Shown one piece after another: positions 8,243 through 17,601 of a DNA stretch of 64,000 nt. The translations under genes and the position numbers were made by a program. Source of the stretch: Vibrio sp. CK2-1 (GTDB lineage: Bacteria; Pseudomonadota; Gammaproteobacteria; Enterobacterales; Vibrionaceae); NCBI RefSeq assembly GCF_021726515.1, contig NZ_JAKKCJ010000003.1, positions 310,001 through 374,000 on the forward strand. The letters are read 5' to 3'. Position 1 is the first letter of the stretch. The number at the start of each line of letters is the position of its first letter. Under the pieces are notes generated by a model. It was not told the origin of the DNA. It worked only from the letters and a program-made list of their open reading frames with translations, and ran no database searches.

Positions 8243-9418
8243 GTGAAAAATAGTGGCGTTATTACCGATGCGGGTATGTCTATTGACCTCACTACACTCA
8301 ATAAGTATGCCAACGGACGGCATGCTTTAGTTGCCCAAGGAGGAGGACAGAAAGGCATTTTTACTGCCGGCGTTCTTGATAGTTTTCTTGAAGCGGCGCT
8401 CGATCCTTTCGATGTTTTTTATGGTACATCTGCCGGTGCTTTAAATTTAACCTCGTATATTTGTCGTCAACGAGGACTAGGCAAAGCTTTCATTACAGAG
8501 TTAACCACTCGTCCAGAATTTTTCCGCTTATTCAAACATATTCGTCGTAAACAACGTCTCGATCTTGATTGGGCCTTTGATCAATTAGTTGCTCCTCCTT
8601 ATCTACTTGATATTGATGTGGGGCGTTTTGCTTTAGGTGATCGAGAAGCCTATGCCGCTGTGACGAATATGACGGATCTTCACGATGAATATTTGCCGAT
8701 CACGTCTAATAATTGGTCTGATACCTTAAAAGCAACTTGTGCAATCCCTGCCTTATATCGTCATGAAGTTGAAATCGATGGTAAGTATTACGTGGATGGT
8801 GGCGTTTCTGCCGCAATCCCAGCTCAAGAAGCTTGGCGTAGAGGCGCGCGTTTAATTACGGTTATCCGTACTGAACCAATAGATTTAACTGAAGAAATCA
8901 GACAAGAACAAAGCGCTACCGTGCTTAATTCATTTTTGAATAGAGTAGGGTTAGACCAACACTTAGAATCGCTACAAACTCGTATCGCAGAAAGAACCGC
9001 GAGCTGGCGTTTGGATTTCGATAGTTTCTTAAAACAGCGTATTGAGCGCTCTAAACTCATTGAGACAGAGCAAGCTAAGCCATTGTTAAATGGTGGACGT
9101 TGGTTATTTGGCAGCAGTGATGTGTATCGCTTGTGTCATCTACTAGGTGATCAGTTTGATGCTGGCATCATGGATATGCTTCTAGTGCATCACCAAACCT
9201 TTACGCTGACTCATAACTTTATGCTTAAGCCGCCAGATGATTGTTTCATTTTGCAAATAGCTCCTGATCAGCCATTAAGGTCTTCTCCATTACTCAGTAA
9301 GCCGGAAGATTTAGAATTTGACTATCAGCTAGGTCTTAAGGCTGGGCGACGTTATATTGAGCAATTTTCAACTCTTGTATCAAAACCTGCGGTTATTCAC
9401 AAAAGCGCTTACTCCTAA
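8243..9418 (+). CDS. Patatin-like phospholipase
   Basis: A lipid acyl hydrolase of the patatin family with a Ser-Asp dyad. The oxyanion loop GGGQKG is at about residues 33-38, the nucleophile motif GTSAG has its serine at about residue 63, and DGG supplies the catalytic aspartate. The GTG at 8243 is chosen because AAGGAG (8232-8237) ends five bases before it; the GTG at 8237 overlaps that site. The product is 391 residues, without an obvious signal peptide, so cytoplasmic or membrane-associated action is likely. It resembles the YjjU type of bacterial patatins. The natural substrate is unknown. Confidence 0.88.
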   Translation: MKNSGVITDAGMSIDLTTLNKYANGRHALVAQGGGQKGIFTAGVLDSFLEAALDPFDVFYGTSAGALNLTSYICRQRGLGKAFITELTTRPEFFRLFKHIRRKQRLDLDWAFDQLVAPPYLLDIDVGRFALGDREAYAAVTNMTDLHDEYLPITSNNWSDTLKATCAIPALYRHEVEIDGKYYVDGGVSAAIPAQEAWRRGARLITVIRTEPIDLTEEIRQEQSATVLNSFLNRVGLDQHLESLQTRIAERTASWRLDFDSFLKQRIERSKLIETEQAKPLLNGGRWLFGSSDVYRLCHLLGDQFDAGIMDMLLVHHQTFTLTHNFMLKPPDDCFILQIAPDQPLRSSPLLSKPEDLEFDYQLGLKAGRRYIEQFSTLVSKPAVIHKSAYS

Positions 9419-9451
9419 CGAGAGTCGTATTTTAGTGATCTGATTCGATAA

Positions 9452-9497
9452 GCGATCGAAATGAAAGTTAACTCGATCGCAATTCTTCCTTCCTTTT
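9452..9497 (+). terminator. Probable terminator after the patatin gene
   Basis: Perfect 8-bp arms GCGATCGA (9452-9459) and TCGATCGC (9473-9480) with a 13-base loop, followed by a T/C-rich run. Confidence 0.6.
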
Positions 9498-9600
9498 ATG
9501 CCTGCCTGAGTATTTTACGCCAAAATTTCTTTTTTAGAGCCTCAAGGTAAACAAACCTTAGTGGCAATTGAAACGTTTTTGCTGTGTAAATGGAGTGGTC

Positions 9601-10650
9601 ATGGAAGAGAAAACTTTTCTCACGTTTGTTGTGATGAATACTCGTCTTTTAAAAACAGGTGGTGCAGCATCGCATCAATTTAAACAAGAAGGTGGTTACA
9701 TTGGTAATGATGATAGTTGCCACTGGATATTGCCTGATCCGAACAATGCGCTTATTACCCCTTATTGCCAGATTAAGTTTGAAAATGACGAATATCATCT
9801 TATTGATATTCAAGGTGGCATCGGTATTAATGATGAGTCGCCTCAATTTGAACAACAACGACATATAAAAGTAAAAGATGGCGATGTCTTCCGTATTGGT
9901 TCTTATCAAATTAGAGCACATTTAAAAGTCGTGGAAGTGGAAACAGAGCAACGTTATCGCGTGGCGGAAACCGTTGCTTCTGGCGTACAAGAAGCTTCTA
10001 GTGTACAAGAAACCACTCCTTCATATATTCCTCAACTCGATATTGATTTGCCAGCGGCGCGAGAGGTTCAAGCATCGAAAACCGAGGTTGAACCATCCAT
10101 AAGGCAAGATGATCAGAACAAGGAAATAAGGATGTCACCTTCAATCAATACTAGTACCAATGAAATTAATGAACCACTTGCGGCAAGTATCGCAGGGTTG
10201 TTGGCCATCCATAGCCGACAAGATAATTCTTTTCATTTATTAAATCGCAGTTTCCAGCCAATTCAAGATAACCCACTGCAAATGGGGCTCACGCCAGAAG
10301 AAACCAAAAACTTGATGTTCGGTGAAGAGCGTAGTCTATTTCACTTAGAGCCCACTCAAGCGATTGAAAGTAGTTTTAAATCTATAGAATCACACAGTGA
10401 GCGAATGCATCAGGCAACAGAGTTAGCCTTAAAATATTTACTCAATGAGTTTTCACCTGAAACCTTATTAAAGCGTTTTGAAACCTATCGTAAAAATGCA
10501 CCGGATAATGTCGATAAAGAGGCTTGGGCGTGGAAAATGTACCAGTCGTATTTTTCTGAATTGACCTCAGGAAGACAAAAAGGTTTTGAAAAGCAGTTTT
10601 GGGAAGTGTTAGAGCAATCGTACGATACTTTACAATGTAAGCAGCCTTAA
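9601..10650 (+). CDS. TagH/ImpI-like FHA-domain protein (type VI secretion-associated family)
   Basis: A 349-residue protein. Residues about 20-105 form an FHA fold, a spacer follows (about 110-190), and the C-terminal 150 residues resemble the domain found in TagH proteins of type VI secretion systems. The ATG at 9601 has TGGAG five bases upstream; a TTG 11 codons earlier has no good site. The FHA positions that usually bind phosphothreonine are changed: Gly-Arg is Gly-Asn (YIGN), the S-x-x-H segment reads TPYCQI and the N-G turn reads GIGIND. No other type VI gene lies in the window, so this is an orphan or recruited member. Confidence 0.75.
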   Translation: MEEKTFLTFVVMNTRLLKTGGAASHQFKQEGGYIGNDDSCHWILPDPNNALITPYCQIKFENDEYHLIDIQGGIGINDESPQFEQQRHIKVKDGDVFRIGSYQIRAHLKVVEVETEQRYRVAETVASGVQEASSVQETTPSYIPQLDIDLPAAREVQASKTEVEPSIRQDDQNKEIRMSPSINTSTNEINEPLAASIAGLLAIHSRQDNSFHLLNRSFQPIQDNPLQMGLTPEETKNLMFGEERSLFHLEPTQAIESSFKSIESHSERMHQATELALKYLLNEFSPETLLKRFETYRKNAPDNVDKEAWAWKMYQSYFSELTSGRQKGFEKQFWEVLEQSYDTLQCKQP

Positions 10651-10690
10651 ATTTAAGTAGACCTCGTATAACAAACCGCTCAATTAAATT

Positions 10691-10732
10691 GGCCTCGATA
10701 CCCAAATTACTGGATATCGAGGCCTTGTTTTA
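10691..10732. terminator. Terminator between the FHA gene and pykA
   Basis: A 10-bp stem GGCCTCGATA (10691-10700) with TATCGAGGCC (10715-10724), followed by TTGTTTT. It lies between convergent genes. Confidence 0.88.
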
Positions 10733-10733
10733 T

Positions 10734-10754
10734 ATACCAAATTACTTTGGGTAT
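10734..10754. repeat. Palindromic intergenic repeat, copy 1
   Basis: An imperfect palindrome of the form ATACC-AA-TTACTT-GGGTAT. It resembles copies at 14593, 16971 and 28839. It ends four bases before the stop codon of pykA. Confidence 0.65.
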
Positions 10755-10757
10755 TTT

Positions 10758-12203
10758 TTATTCTACTTCAATGATACGCATACAGTTGGTTGAACCTACT
10801 AAGTCCATCACATCGCCTTGGGTGATGATGACTTTATCGCCTTTCTCAAGTAAGCGGTTTTCTTTTAATGTCGCAATCGCTGCTAATGCGCAAGGTAGAC
10901 CAGAGCCAGCTTCATGCTCAAAAAATACTGGCGTCACACCACGGTATAATGCTGCTCGGTTAAGAGTACTTTCGTTACGAGATAAAGCAAAAATAGGCAG
11001 ACCAGAACTTAAGCGTGACATCATTAATGGTGTGCGGCCTGATTCAGTCATTGAAACGACAGCAGTGATGCCTTGCATATGGTTTGCAGAGTACATGGTT
11101 GCCATTGCAATGGTTTCTTCTGCCGATTGGAATTTACGGTCTAAGCGGTAGTTTGACACATTAACGGATGGCATCTTTTCAGCGCCAACACAAACTTCTG
11201 CCATTGATTTGACGGTTTCAACTGGGAAACTACCCGCTGCGGTTTCTGCGGAAAGCATTACGGCATCAGTGCCATCAAGAACGGCGTTCGCCACATCCAT
11301 CACCTCTGCACGTGTTGGCATTGGGCTTGTGATCATAGATTCCATCATTTGCGTGGCGGTAATCACGTTACGATCTAGGCTACGTGCGCGTCGAATCAGT
11401 TGTTTTTGTACACCTACGAGCTCTGCATCACCAATTTCTACCCCTAGGTCACCACGCGCTACCATTACCACGTCAGACGCTAGGATAATATCGTCCATGC
11501 TTTCTTCGCTAATAACGGTTTCAGCACGCTCAACTTTGGCAACTAATTTAGCTTCAAGACCCGCATCACGCGCCAAGCGACGTGCATAATGCATATCTTC
11601 GCCATTGCGTGGGAAAGAGATAGCAAGGTAGTCTACTTTGATTTTTGCAGCCGTGATGATGTCTTGTTTGTCTTTTTCAGTTAAGGCATCAGCGGATAAA
11701 CCACCACCTTTTTTGTTGATGCCTTTATTATTTGAAAGAGGGCCAGCAACCGTGACTTCGGTATGTACTTTATTGCCATCGACACTGGTTACTTTAAGTT
11801 GAACACGACCATCATCAAGTAAAAGAATATCGCCAGGACCCACATCTTTTGGTAGTTCTTTATAATCTAAACCGACAGCATGTTGATCGCCTTGGCCTTT
11901 TTCAAGATCGCTATCAAGTGTGAACTTATCGCCAATATTTAATTGAATTTTGCCGTCTTTGAAGGTTGAAACACGAATTTTAGGTCCTTGTAAGTCACCT
12001 AAAATAGCCACATGAATGCCTAGTTTTGCCGCAATAGTGCGGACTTTTTCTGCTCGAATAATATGGTCTTCAGCAGAACCATGTGAGAAGTTCATTCGGA
12101 CAACATTAGCACCCGCTTTGATGATATCTTCCAGAATATTATCTTTGTCTGTGGCTGGACCAAGGGTGGTGACAATTTTGGTACGTCTTAAACGTTGAGA
12201 CAT
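10758..12203 (-). CDS. pykA: Pyruvate kinase (PykA type)
   Basis: Converts phosphoenolpyruvate and ADP to pyruvate and ATP in the last step of glycolysis. The 481-residue sequence begins [19 protein letters not shown] and follows E. coli PykA closely, with [16 protein letters not shown], the AKVERAE active-site segment and TQMMESMI. The start at 12203 is chosen because GGAG lies six bases upstream; an in-frame ATG four codons earlier contains that ribosome site. It faces the mlc gene across a 250-bp divergent promoter region. Confidence 0.97.
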   Translation of the reverse strand: MSQRLRRTKIVTTLGPATDKDNILEDIIKAGANVVRMNFSHGSAEDHIIRAEKVRTIAAKLGIHVAILGDLQGPKIRVSTFKDGKIQLNIGDKFTLDSDLEKGQGDQHAVGLDYKELPKDVGPGDILLLDDGRVQLKVTSVDGNKVHTEVTVAGPLSNNKGINKKGGGLSADALTEKDKQDIITAAKIKVDYLAISFPRNGEDMHYARRLARDAGLEAKLVAKVERAETVISEESMDDIILASDVVMVARGDLGVEIGDAELVGVQKQLIRRARSLDRNVITATQMMESMITSPMPTRAEVMDVANAVLDGTDAVMLSAETAAGSFPVETVKSMAEVCVGAEKMPSVNVSNYRLDRKFQSAEETIAMATMYSANHMQGITAVVSMTESGRTPLMMSRLSSGLPIFALSRNESTLNRAALYRGVTPVFFEHEAGSGLPCALAAIATLKENRLLEKGDKVIITQGDVMDLVGSTNCMRIIEVE

Positions 12204-12450
12204 GTATAACTCCATCTATATTTGAAAATTTCGTTTACGTTATCACTAATTGAAGTGTGATTTTAGGAAATACTGTGAATAAATGTATCCGCATTATTAT
12301 AGGGTGTATTTACGAAAAGGTGTTTTATCATACAAATACGTTACTAATTAAAATTTAACCGTGATATTTGTCACGCAACGGTTGCATGGTGCTTCACAAT
12401 TAGTTCGCAGTGTAAAAAAATTGCGGCAGGTTTTTCAAAAGGAGTACTTT

Positions 12451-13665
12451 ATGTACATGGCTCAACCTGGTCACATTGATCAAATTAAGCAAGTCAATAC
12501 AGGTCGTGTATATAAACTCATCGATCAATTTGGCCCAATCTCTCGTATCGATCTATCAAAATTAAGTGGCTTGGCACCAGCCAGTATCACGAAAATTTCG
12601 CGTGAATTAATGGAAGGGCACTTAATTCATGAAACCGTAGTACAAGAGTCTCTTAGTCGAGGTCGTCCTGCTGTGGGGCTGCAAACCGATAATACTGGTT
12701 GGCAGTTTTTGTCTATACGACTCGGTAAAGGTTATTTAATTATTGCTCTGCACGAACTTGGTGGGGAGGTCGTCACCGATTATAAGGTGGAGATAGAAGC
12801 CTCGGATCAAGATCGATTACAACAACAAATCTTAGATGAAATTGAGAAATTTTTTGTTCAGAATGTCGATTTAGTTGAGAGGATGACCAGTATTGCAGTG
12901 ACACTACCTGCTCTGGTCAATTTCTCTGAAGGTGTGGTAATTCAGATGCCGCATTTTAATATTAAAAATTTAGCGTTAGGCCCCGCCATTTATGCTCAAA
13001 CGGGCGTGCCAGTCTTTATTGCTAATGATACTTGTGCTTGGACTTTGGCTGAAATGTTGTTTGGTCAGTCTCAAGAAGTTGATAATTCATTACTCATTAG
13101 TAATCACCAAGGCGTTGCGGCTGGAGTGATTTTAAATGGCCGTTTGGCTTACAGTCGTAATGGTAACATCGGAGAGTTAGGACATATTCAAATTGATCCT
13201 GATGGTGCCGTATGTGAGTGTGGCAAACGTGGTTGTTTAGATACGGTTGCCTCCTCCCAATCGGTGTGTCGTGCTGTTACAGAGAAAGTAGCTAAAGGCG
13301 AGCCAACAATATTATCGGCCGATGATATTACGATGGAAACCATTTGCTCAGCCGCGTTAGAAGGTGATGAATTAGCCAAACAAGCCATTGAGAAGTTAGG
13401 GAGAGATTTAGGCAAGGGCATCGCTATTATGGTGAATATCTTTAGCCCGGAAAAAATCTTGCTGGGTGGTGCATTAACCAAAGCTAAGTCAATTTTATTC
13501 CCTGCTATTGAGCAAGCTTTGCAGCAATATAGTCTGCCTATTTTTCATAAAGATGTGCCTTTAGTAGAAAGTAAATTCTTTACTCAAACCACGATGCCAG
13601 GTGCGGCACTCATTAAGCAGGCACTTTATGATGGTTCATTACTCTTGAAGGTGGTTGAAGGTTAA
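12451..13665 (+). CDS. mlc: Mlc-type ROK-family transcriptional repressor
   Basis: A ROK-family repressor, 404 residues. It has an N-terminal winged helix-turn-helix (about 15-75, SRIDLSKLSGLAPASITKI) and a C-terminal sugar-kinase-like fold with the zinc-binding CECGKRGC cluster. The start PGHIDQIKQVN matches E. coli Mlc more closely than NagC. Mlc represses pts genes, including ptsG, and is sequestered by dephosphorylated PtsG in E. coli. AAAAGGAG lies six bases before the ATG at 12451. Its likely target, the EIIBC permease, is about 7 kb upstream. With the B-C permease, the sequestration mechanism may differ. Confidence 0.92.
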   Translation: MYMAQPGHIDQIKQVNTGRVYKLIDQFGPISRIDLSKLSGLAPASITKISRELMEGHLIHETVVQESLSRGRPAVGLQTDNTGWQFLSIRLGKGYLIIALHELGGEVVTDYKVEIEASDQDRLQQQILDEIEKFFVQNVDLVERMTSIAVTLPALVNFSEGVVIQMPHFNIKNLALGPAIYAQTGVPVFIANDTCAWTLAEMLFGQSQEVDNSLLISNHQGVAAGVILNGRLAYSRNGNIGELGHIQIDPDGAVCECGKRGCLDTVASSQSVCRAVTEKVAKGEPTILSADDITMETICSAALEGDELAKQAIEKLGRDLGKGIAIMVNIFSPEKILLGGALTKAKSILFPAIEQALQQYSLPIFHKDVPLVESKFFTQTTMPGAALIKQALYDGSLLLKVVEG

Positions 13666-13703
13666 TTTCGATATAAAGTGATATTAATCAAGCATATAAA
13701 AAT

Positions 13704-13727
13704 AAAGCCAGCGTAATTGCTGGCTTT
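13704..13727. terminator. Bidirectional terminator between mlc and yciK
   Basis: A 9-bp stem AAAGCCAGC (13704-13712) with GCTGGCTTT (13719-13727) between convergent genes. Confidence 0.9.
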
Positions 13728-13754
13728 GTTGTCTTTGGTGAGCTGAGTTAAGGC

Positions 13755-14516
13755 TTACGATTTAAATAGCTTATTTCGCTCAGGCTGTGCATCAATGCAT
13801 TGACCGTGAACCTCTTGGCTTTCTGTTGCCATCAGGTAAACATACAGTGGCATGATATCTTCGGCCGTTTTCAGCAGGTTAGTATCTTCTGCTGGATAAG
13901 CTGAGGCACGCATTTTGGTACGAGTTGCACCTGGATTAATCGCATTAACGCGAATAGGGGTGTCACTGAGCTCATCTGCCAGAATTTGCATCATGCCTTC
14001 GGTCGCAAATTTAGAGATAGAATAACTTGCCCAGTAAGCTTTACCAATATGACCAACCGTTGAAGAGGTGAAAACAATGCGGCCGTTTTCTGATTTTTTA
14101 ACCAGAGGCAGTAATGCTTGAGTCATTAGTAGTTGTGCTTTGACATTGACTTGCATCACTTCATCAAAAGCACTTTCTTCAATTTGTTCAAATGGTGTGA
14201 TCGTACCTAGTAGACCGGCATTATGTAAGATGCCATCAAGTTTACCGAATTGATCTGCAATCGTATCGGCCATATCAAGGTAGTTCTGTTTGGTCGCCCC
14301 TTTCATATCAAGAGGGATAATCGCCGCTTGCGGGTAACCTTTCGACTCGATCTCATCGTACGTCGCTTCTAGTTTGGACACGGTGCGTCCTAGTAAAATA
14401 ACGGTTGCGCCATGTTGAGCGTAGTGTAAGGCCGCTTCTTTACCTATACCGTCACCAGCACCAGTGACTAAAATGGTTTTTCCAGTAAGCGCTGAAGGGG
14501 AAACTGAATAATTCAC
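13755..14516 (-). CDS. yciK: Short-chain dehydrogenase YciK
   Basis: An NAD(P)-dependent oxidoreductase of the SDR family, 253 residues. The nucleotide-binding motif TGAGDGIG is near residues 19-26, HNAGLLG marks the NAG region, and the catalytic Ser/Tyr/Lys are in SSTVG and YSISK. The segments KFATEGMMQ and MRASAYP match E. coli YciK. The physiological substrate is unknown. The gene is transcribed away from sohB, as in E. coli. Confidence 0.9.
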   Translation of the reverse strand: MNYSVSPSALTGKTILVTGAGDGIGKEAALHYAQHGATVILLGRTVSKLEATYDEIESKGYPQAAIIPLDMKGATKQNYLDMADTIADQFGKLDGILHNAGLLGTITPFEQIEESAFDEVMQVNVKAQLLMTQALLPLVKKSENGRIVFTSSTVGHIGKAYWASYSISKFATEGMMQILADELSDTPIRVNAINPGATRTKMRASAYPAEDTNLLKTAEDIMPLYVYLMATESQEVHGQCIDAQPERNKLFKS

Positions 14517-14592
14517 CGTATGTAATCCTTAATCTAACTTTATATCTTTTATGCTCATTTTATTTGAAGTTAGGTGGGCATATACAAGAGCT

Positions 14593-14615
14593 ATACCTTG
14601 AAGTCACTTGGGTAT
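14593..14615. repeat. Palindromic intergenic repeat, copy 2
   Basis: ATACC-TTGA-AGTCACTT-GGGTAT, an imperfect palindrome between the divergent yciK and sohB genes. It is related to the copies at 10734, 16971 and 28839. Confidence 0.65.
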
Positions 14616-14710
14616 ATGCAATAATGTACCGCTATTTCAAATAATAAGTGGTTAGCATCAACGTAAACTCGCTTACCATACACTAAACCGCAAGTTTTGA
14701 GGGAATGATA

Positions 14711-15772
14711 TTGGAATTTTTGTTGGATTATGGGCTGTTTCTAGCCAAAGTCGTGACGTTCGTCGTTGCGGTAATCGCATTGTTTGTTGGCATTAAAGTA
14801 TTAGGCGGAAAGGGCGGTCATGCGAAAGGTGAATTACAGATCACTGACTTGTCAGAAAAGCATACTGAAACGGTCGCACAATTAGAAGAACACTTGCATG
14901 ATGAAGCGTATTTAAAGGCTCGTCATAAAGCTCAAGAAAAAGAGCAAAAAGAAAAGAACAAAAAAGAGGCCAAAGAAGCGAAAAAGGCCGCAAAATCCGG
15001 TGAGTTGGTAGATACGCGCAAACCTCATTTATTTGTTTTGGATTTTAACGGTAGCATTGATGCTAAAGAAGTATCGTCATTACGTGAGGAAGTCACCGCG
15101 ATTCTTTCTGTCGCTAAAGAAGGGGATGAAGTACTACTTCGTCTAGAGTCTGGCGGTGGCATGGTTCATGGTTATGGGCTGGCTTCTTCTCAACTCGATC
15201 GCCTTAAAAATGCCAAGATTCCATTAACCATTGCTGTCGATAAAGTAGCAGCAAGTGGTGGTTATATGATGGCTTGTGTGGCAGATAAAATTGTTTCTGC
15301 GCCATTTGCGATTGTTGGCTCGATTGGTGTTATCGCACAAATTCCGAACTTCAATAAATTGCTGAAAAAGAATGATATTGAATTTGAGCAAATGACCGCA
15401 GGCGAATATAAACGCACCTTAACCATGTTTGGTGAAAATACTGATAAAGCACGCGATAAGTTCAAGCATGAATTAGAAGAAACTCATGTGCTATTTAAAG
15501 ACTTTATCCGTGAGCACCGTGCAGAGCTTGATCTAGAGAAAGTGGCTACCGGTGAACATTGGTTTGGCACCCAAGCGCTTGAGTTAGGGCTGGTGGATGA
15601 AATTAAAACCTCAGATGATTTAATTGTTGCAGCGACCAAAGAAAAATCAGTGCTCGCCTTGCACTATGTTCGCAAGAAAAAACTATCGGATAAAATTTCT
15701 GGTAGCGCAGCGAAAACCGTCGATAGTGTACTACTTAAATTGATATCTAGAGGCCAGCGCCCAATCGTATAG
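14711..15772 (+). CDS. sohB: SohB, SppA-like inner-membrane protease
   Basis: A membrane-anchored serine protease of the S49 (SppA) family. One or two hydrophobic segments lie at about residues 5-32, followed by a strongly charged Lys/Glu-rich segment (about 70-100), then the protease domain. The nucleophile is in AASGGYM (serine at about residue 182) and the partner lysine is in AGEYKRT. The TTG at 14711 is preferred because GAGGGA lies six bases upstream and the resulting MEFLLDYGLFLAK start matches E. coli SohB; the ATG at 14705 sits on the ribosome site. The substrates are not known. Confidence 0.9.
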   Translation: MEFLLDYGLFLAKVVTFVVAVIALFVGIKVLGGKGGHAKGELQITDLSEKHTETVAQLEEHLHDEAYLKARHKAQEKEQKEKNKKEAKEAKKAAKSGELVDTRKPHLFVLDFNGSIDAKEVSSLREEVTAILSVAKEGDEVLLRLESGGGMVHGYGLASSQLDRLKNAKIPLTIAVDKVAASGGYMMACVADKIVSAPFAIVGSIGVIAQIPNFNKLLKKNDIEFEQMTAGEYKRTLTMFGENTDKARDKFKHELEETHVLFKDFIREHRAELDLEKVATGEHWFGTQALELGLVDEIKTSDDLIVAATKEKSVLALHYVRKKKLSDKISGSAAKTVDSVLLKLISRGQRPIV

Positions 15773-15832
15773 CAGATACCTCTAATGGGGTAGGCGCATG
15801 AATAACTGATTTATATCAATCTTTATTGAATT

Positions 15833-15862
15833 AAGCTCACATCTCGTGAGCTTTTTTTTTTA
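15833..15862 (+). terminator. Rho-independent terminator after sohB
   Basis: The 8-bp stem AAGCTCAC / GTGAGCTT (15833-15840, 15846-15853) is followed by a T run. Confidence 0.93.
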
Positions 15863-15999
15863 GCGTAATGAGTTTTTATTTTGAGTGATTTCTGTAGGTT
15901 TTAGCCGATGTTCGCGACTTTTTGATGGTTTTTCATTAATGGTTTCTTGTTGTGAAATTAACTTTTTTCAACTTTGAACTATGATTAGAAAGCTTGAAT

Positions 16000-16013
16000 T
16001 TGATCACATTAAA
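16000..16013 (+). promoter_or_regulatory. Possible FNR-like site upstream of focA
   Basis: TTGATcacaTTAAA has one perfect FNR half-site (TTGAT) and a poor second half, 55 bp before focA. FocA is under FNR/ArcA control in E. coli, which is the only added support. Confidence 0.25.
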
Positions 16014-16067
16014 ACGCAATATTCAGCCATCAACCTTGTTTTGTATCTAATTGTTACGAGAGAAAAA

Positions 16068-16910
16068 ATGGACAACAATCAATTTGAATCATTAATGCCA
16101 CCTGAAATGGCAAAAAAAGCCGCTGAAGCTGGTGTTTACAAAGTTAATAAATCTTTCTTTAAAACCTTTATGCTTGCAGTTACAGCTGGCATGCAAATTG
16201 GTATTGCATTTATTTTTTACACTACGGTAACTAGTGGTACCGCTGACGTGGCTCCAGGCTTTTCACATTTTGTTGGTGGTTTAGCATTTAGCCTAGGTTT
16301 AATTCTTGTGGTTGTAACAGGTAGTGAATTATTTACTAGCTCAACTTTAGTTGTTGTAGCAAAGGCAAGTGGTCTTGTGACTTGGGGACAGTTAATTAAA
16401 AACTGGGCTCAAGTGTATTTTGGCAACTTTGTCGGTTGTATTTTACTGGTTGGCATTATGTTAGTTGCTCAACAGTACATGAGCGATGCGGGTGGTATCG
16501 GTTTGAATGCGATGCACATTGCCCAGCATAAAATGCACCACTCTTTCGCATCAGCAGTTGCTTTAGGTACCATGGCTAACTTACTGGTATGTATCGCGGT
16601 TTGGATGTCTTATGCTGGTCGAACTCTAACTGATAAAATGCTGATTTTGATTTTACCTGTTGCGATGTTTGTATCATCAGGTTTTGAGCATAGCATCGCA
16701 AACATGTTCCAAATCCCATTTGCGATTGGTATCAAAAACTTTGCACCGGCTGAATTTTGGGAAATGACTCATACAACAGCTAGCCAGTTTGCCGACTTAA
16801 ATATGGTTGATTTTGTAATGAATAACCTTATCCCTGTCACCATTGGCAATATTATTGGTGGTAGTCTATTTGTTGGTTTGTGGTTCTGGTCAATTTACCT
16901 ACGAAAGTAA
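16068..16910 (+). CDS. focA: Formate/nitrite channel FocA
   Basis: An inner-membrane pentameric formate channel of the FNT family, 280 residues with six helices. Conserved segments include FYTTVTSGT, GSELFTSST, KNWAQVYFGN and the final NLIPVTIGNIIGG. The alignment with E. coli FocA is close throughout (MPPEMAKKAAEAGVYK). The ATG at 16068 is chosen by homology and a GAGAG site; an in-frame ATG 29 codons earlier would add a segment with no match. No pflB follows, unlike E. coli, so this copy stands alone between two terminators. Confidence 0.92.
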   Translation: MDNNQFESLMPPEMAKKAAEAGVYKVNKSFFKTFMLAVTAGMQIGIAFIFYTTVTSGTADVAPGFSHFVGGLAFSLGLILVVVTGSELFTSSTLVVVAKASGLVTWGQLIKNWAQVYFGNFVGCILLVGIMLVAQQYMSDAGGIGLNAMHIAQHKMHHSFASAVALGTMANLLVCIAVWMSYAGRTLTDKMLILILPVAMFVSSGFEHSIANMFQIPFAIGIKNFAPAEFWEMTHTTASQFADLNMVDFVMNNLIPVTIGNIIGGSLFVGLWFWSIYLRK

Positions 16911-16936
16911 TGTAACCATAAATAGGTGACATAAAA

Positions 16937-16966
16937 ATGCCCTAGCTGAGACTAGGGCATCTTTTT
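16937..16966 (+). terminator. Rho-independent terminator after focA
   Basis: The 9-bp stem ATGCCCTAG / CTAGGGCAT (16937-16945, 16952-16960) is followed by CTTTTT. Confidence 0.93.
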
Positions 16967-16970
16967 ATAT

Positions 16971-16990
16971 ATACTCAAGTGACTTGGGTA
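16971..16990. repeat. Palindromic intergenic repeat, copy 3
   Basis: ATACTCAAGTGACTTGGGTA is an almost complete palindrome, right after the focA terminator and before the convergent yciN gene. It is the cleanest copy of the family. Confidence 0.7.
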
Positions 16991-17007
16991 AAGGTCTAAT
17001 ATCTGAA

Positions 17008-17265
17008 TTAGTGCACTGTATTTTCTAAGGTGAATTCTTTAGATAAATGATGTGCGAGATATTTGAACATATTAAATACCGCTGTGGTTTTTTCAGTCGG
17101 CAACCCTTGTTCATCTAAGAAATATTCGCCTTTGAAAATCAACACATCATCTTTCTCTATTACTGATGTGGCGCGCATTCCTTCCATATAATTTGCATGT
17201 TCTTGAATGACTTGGTTTGCAATCAGAAGAAGTTCAAATTCGGAGATGGCTTTTTTACTACTCAT
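17008..17265 (-). CDS. yciN: DUF2498 family protein YciN
   Basis: An 85-residue soluble protein. The segment GEYFLDEQGLPTEKTTAVFNMF is nearly identical to E. coli YciN (DUF2498). Its function is unknown. As in E. coli, yciN sits beside topA and is transcribed away from it. Confidence 0.92.
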   Translation of the reverse strand: MSSKKAISEFELLLIANQVIQEHANYMEGMRATSVIEKDDVLIFKGEYFLDEQGLPTEKTTAVFNMFKYLAHHLSKEFTLENTVH

Positions 17266-17601
17266 AGTGGCCTACTTAGAATGAAAGTTAAGGTTTGGTT
17301 GAATATCATTAAATAAGGCGCTATTGTCCGCCTCAATTTGATTCCAAAGTTTATACCTAACTCGTTGCTTGGTATAGCGAATGGCAGTAAAAAATCCTGA
17401 ATTTTGTTTTTCAAAAATCGCACCAGATGGTCAGTCACCTTACTGCATCTTAGTTGGCGATATGTCGCTCACTCAGCATGAAAAGTGAAAAAACAGGTTG
17501 ATCTTATTTAAAACTCACTCGATAGTAAAAAAAGAAGCAATTAATTAAAGCAGCGTGCGTAATCAATAAACGCGACCTGATGAGGATGTTTAGAATTAGT
17601 T
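17266..17601. other. Intergenic region between yciN and topA
   Basis: 336 bp of divergent promoter region without a credible gene. The GAGG nearest topA lies about 16 bases before its ATG, so the topA ribosome site is weak. I could not assign individual promoters with confidence. Confidence 0.5.
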
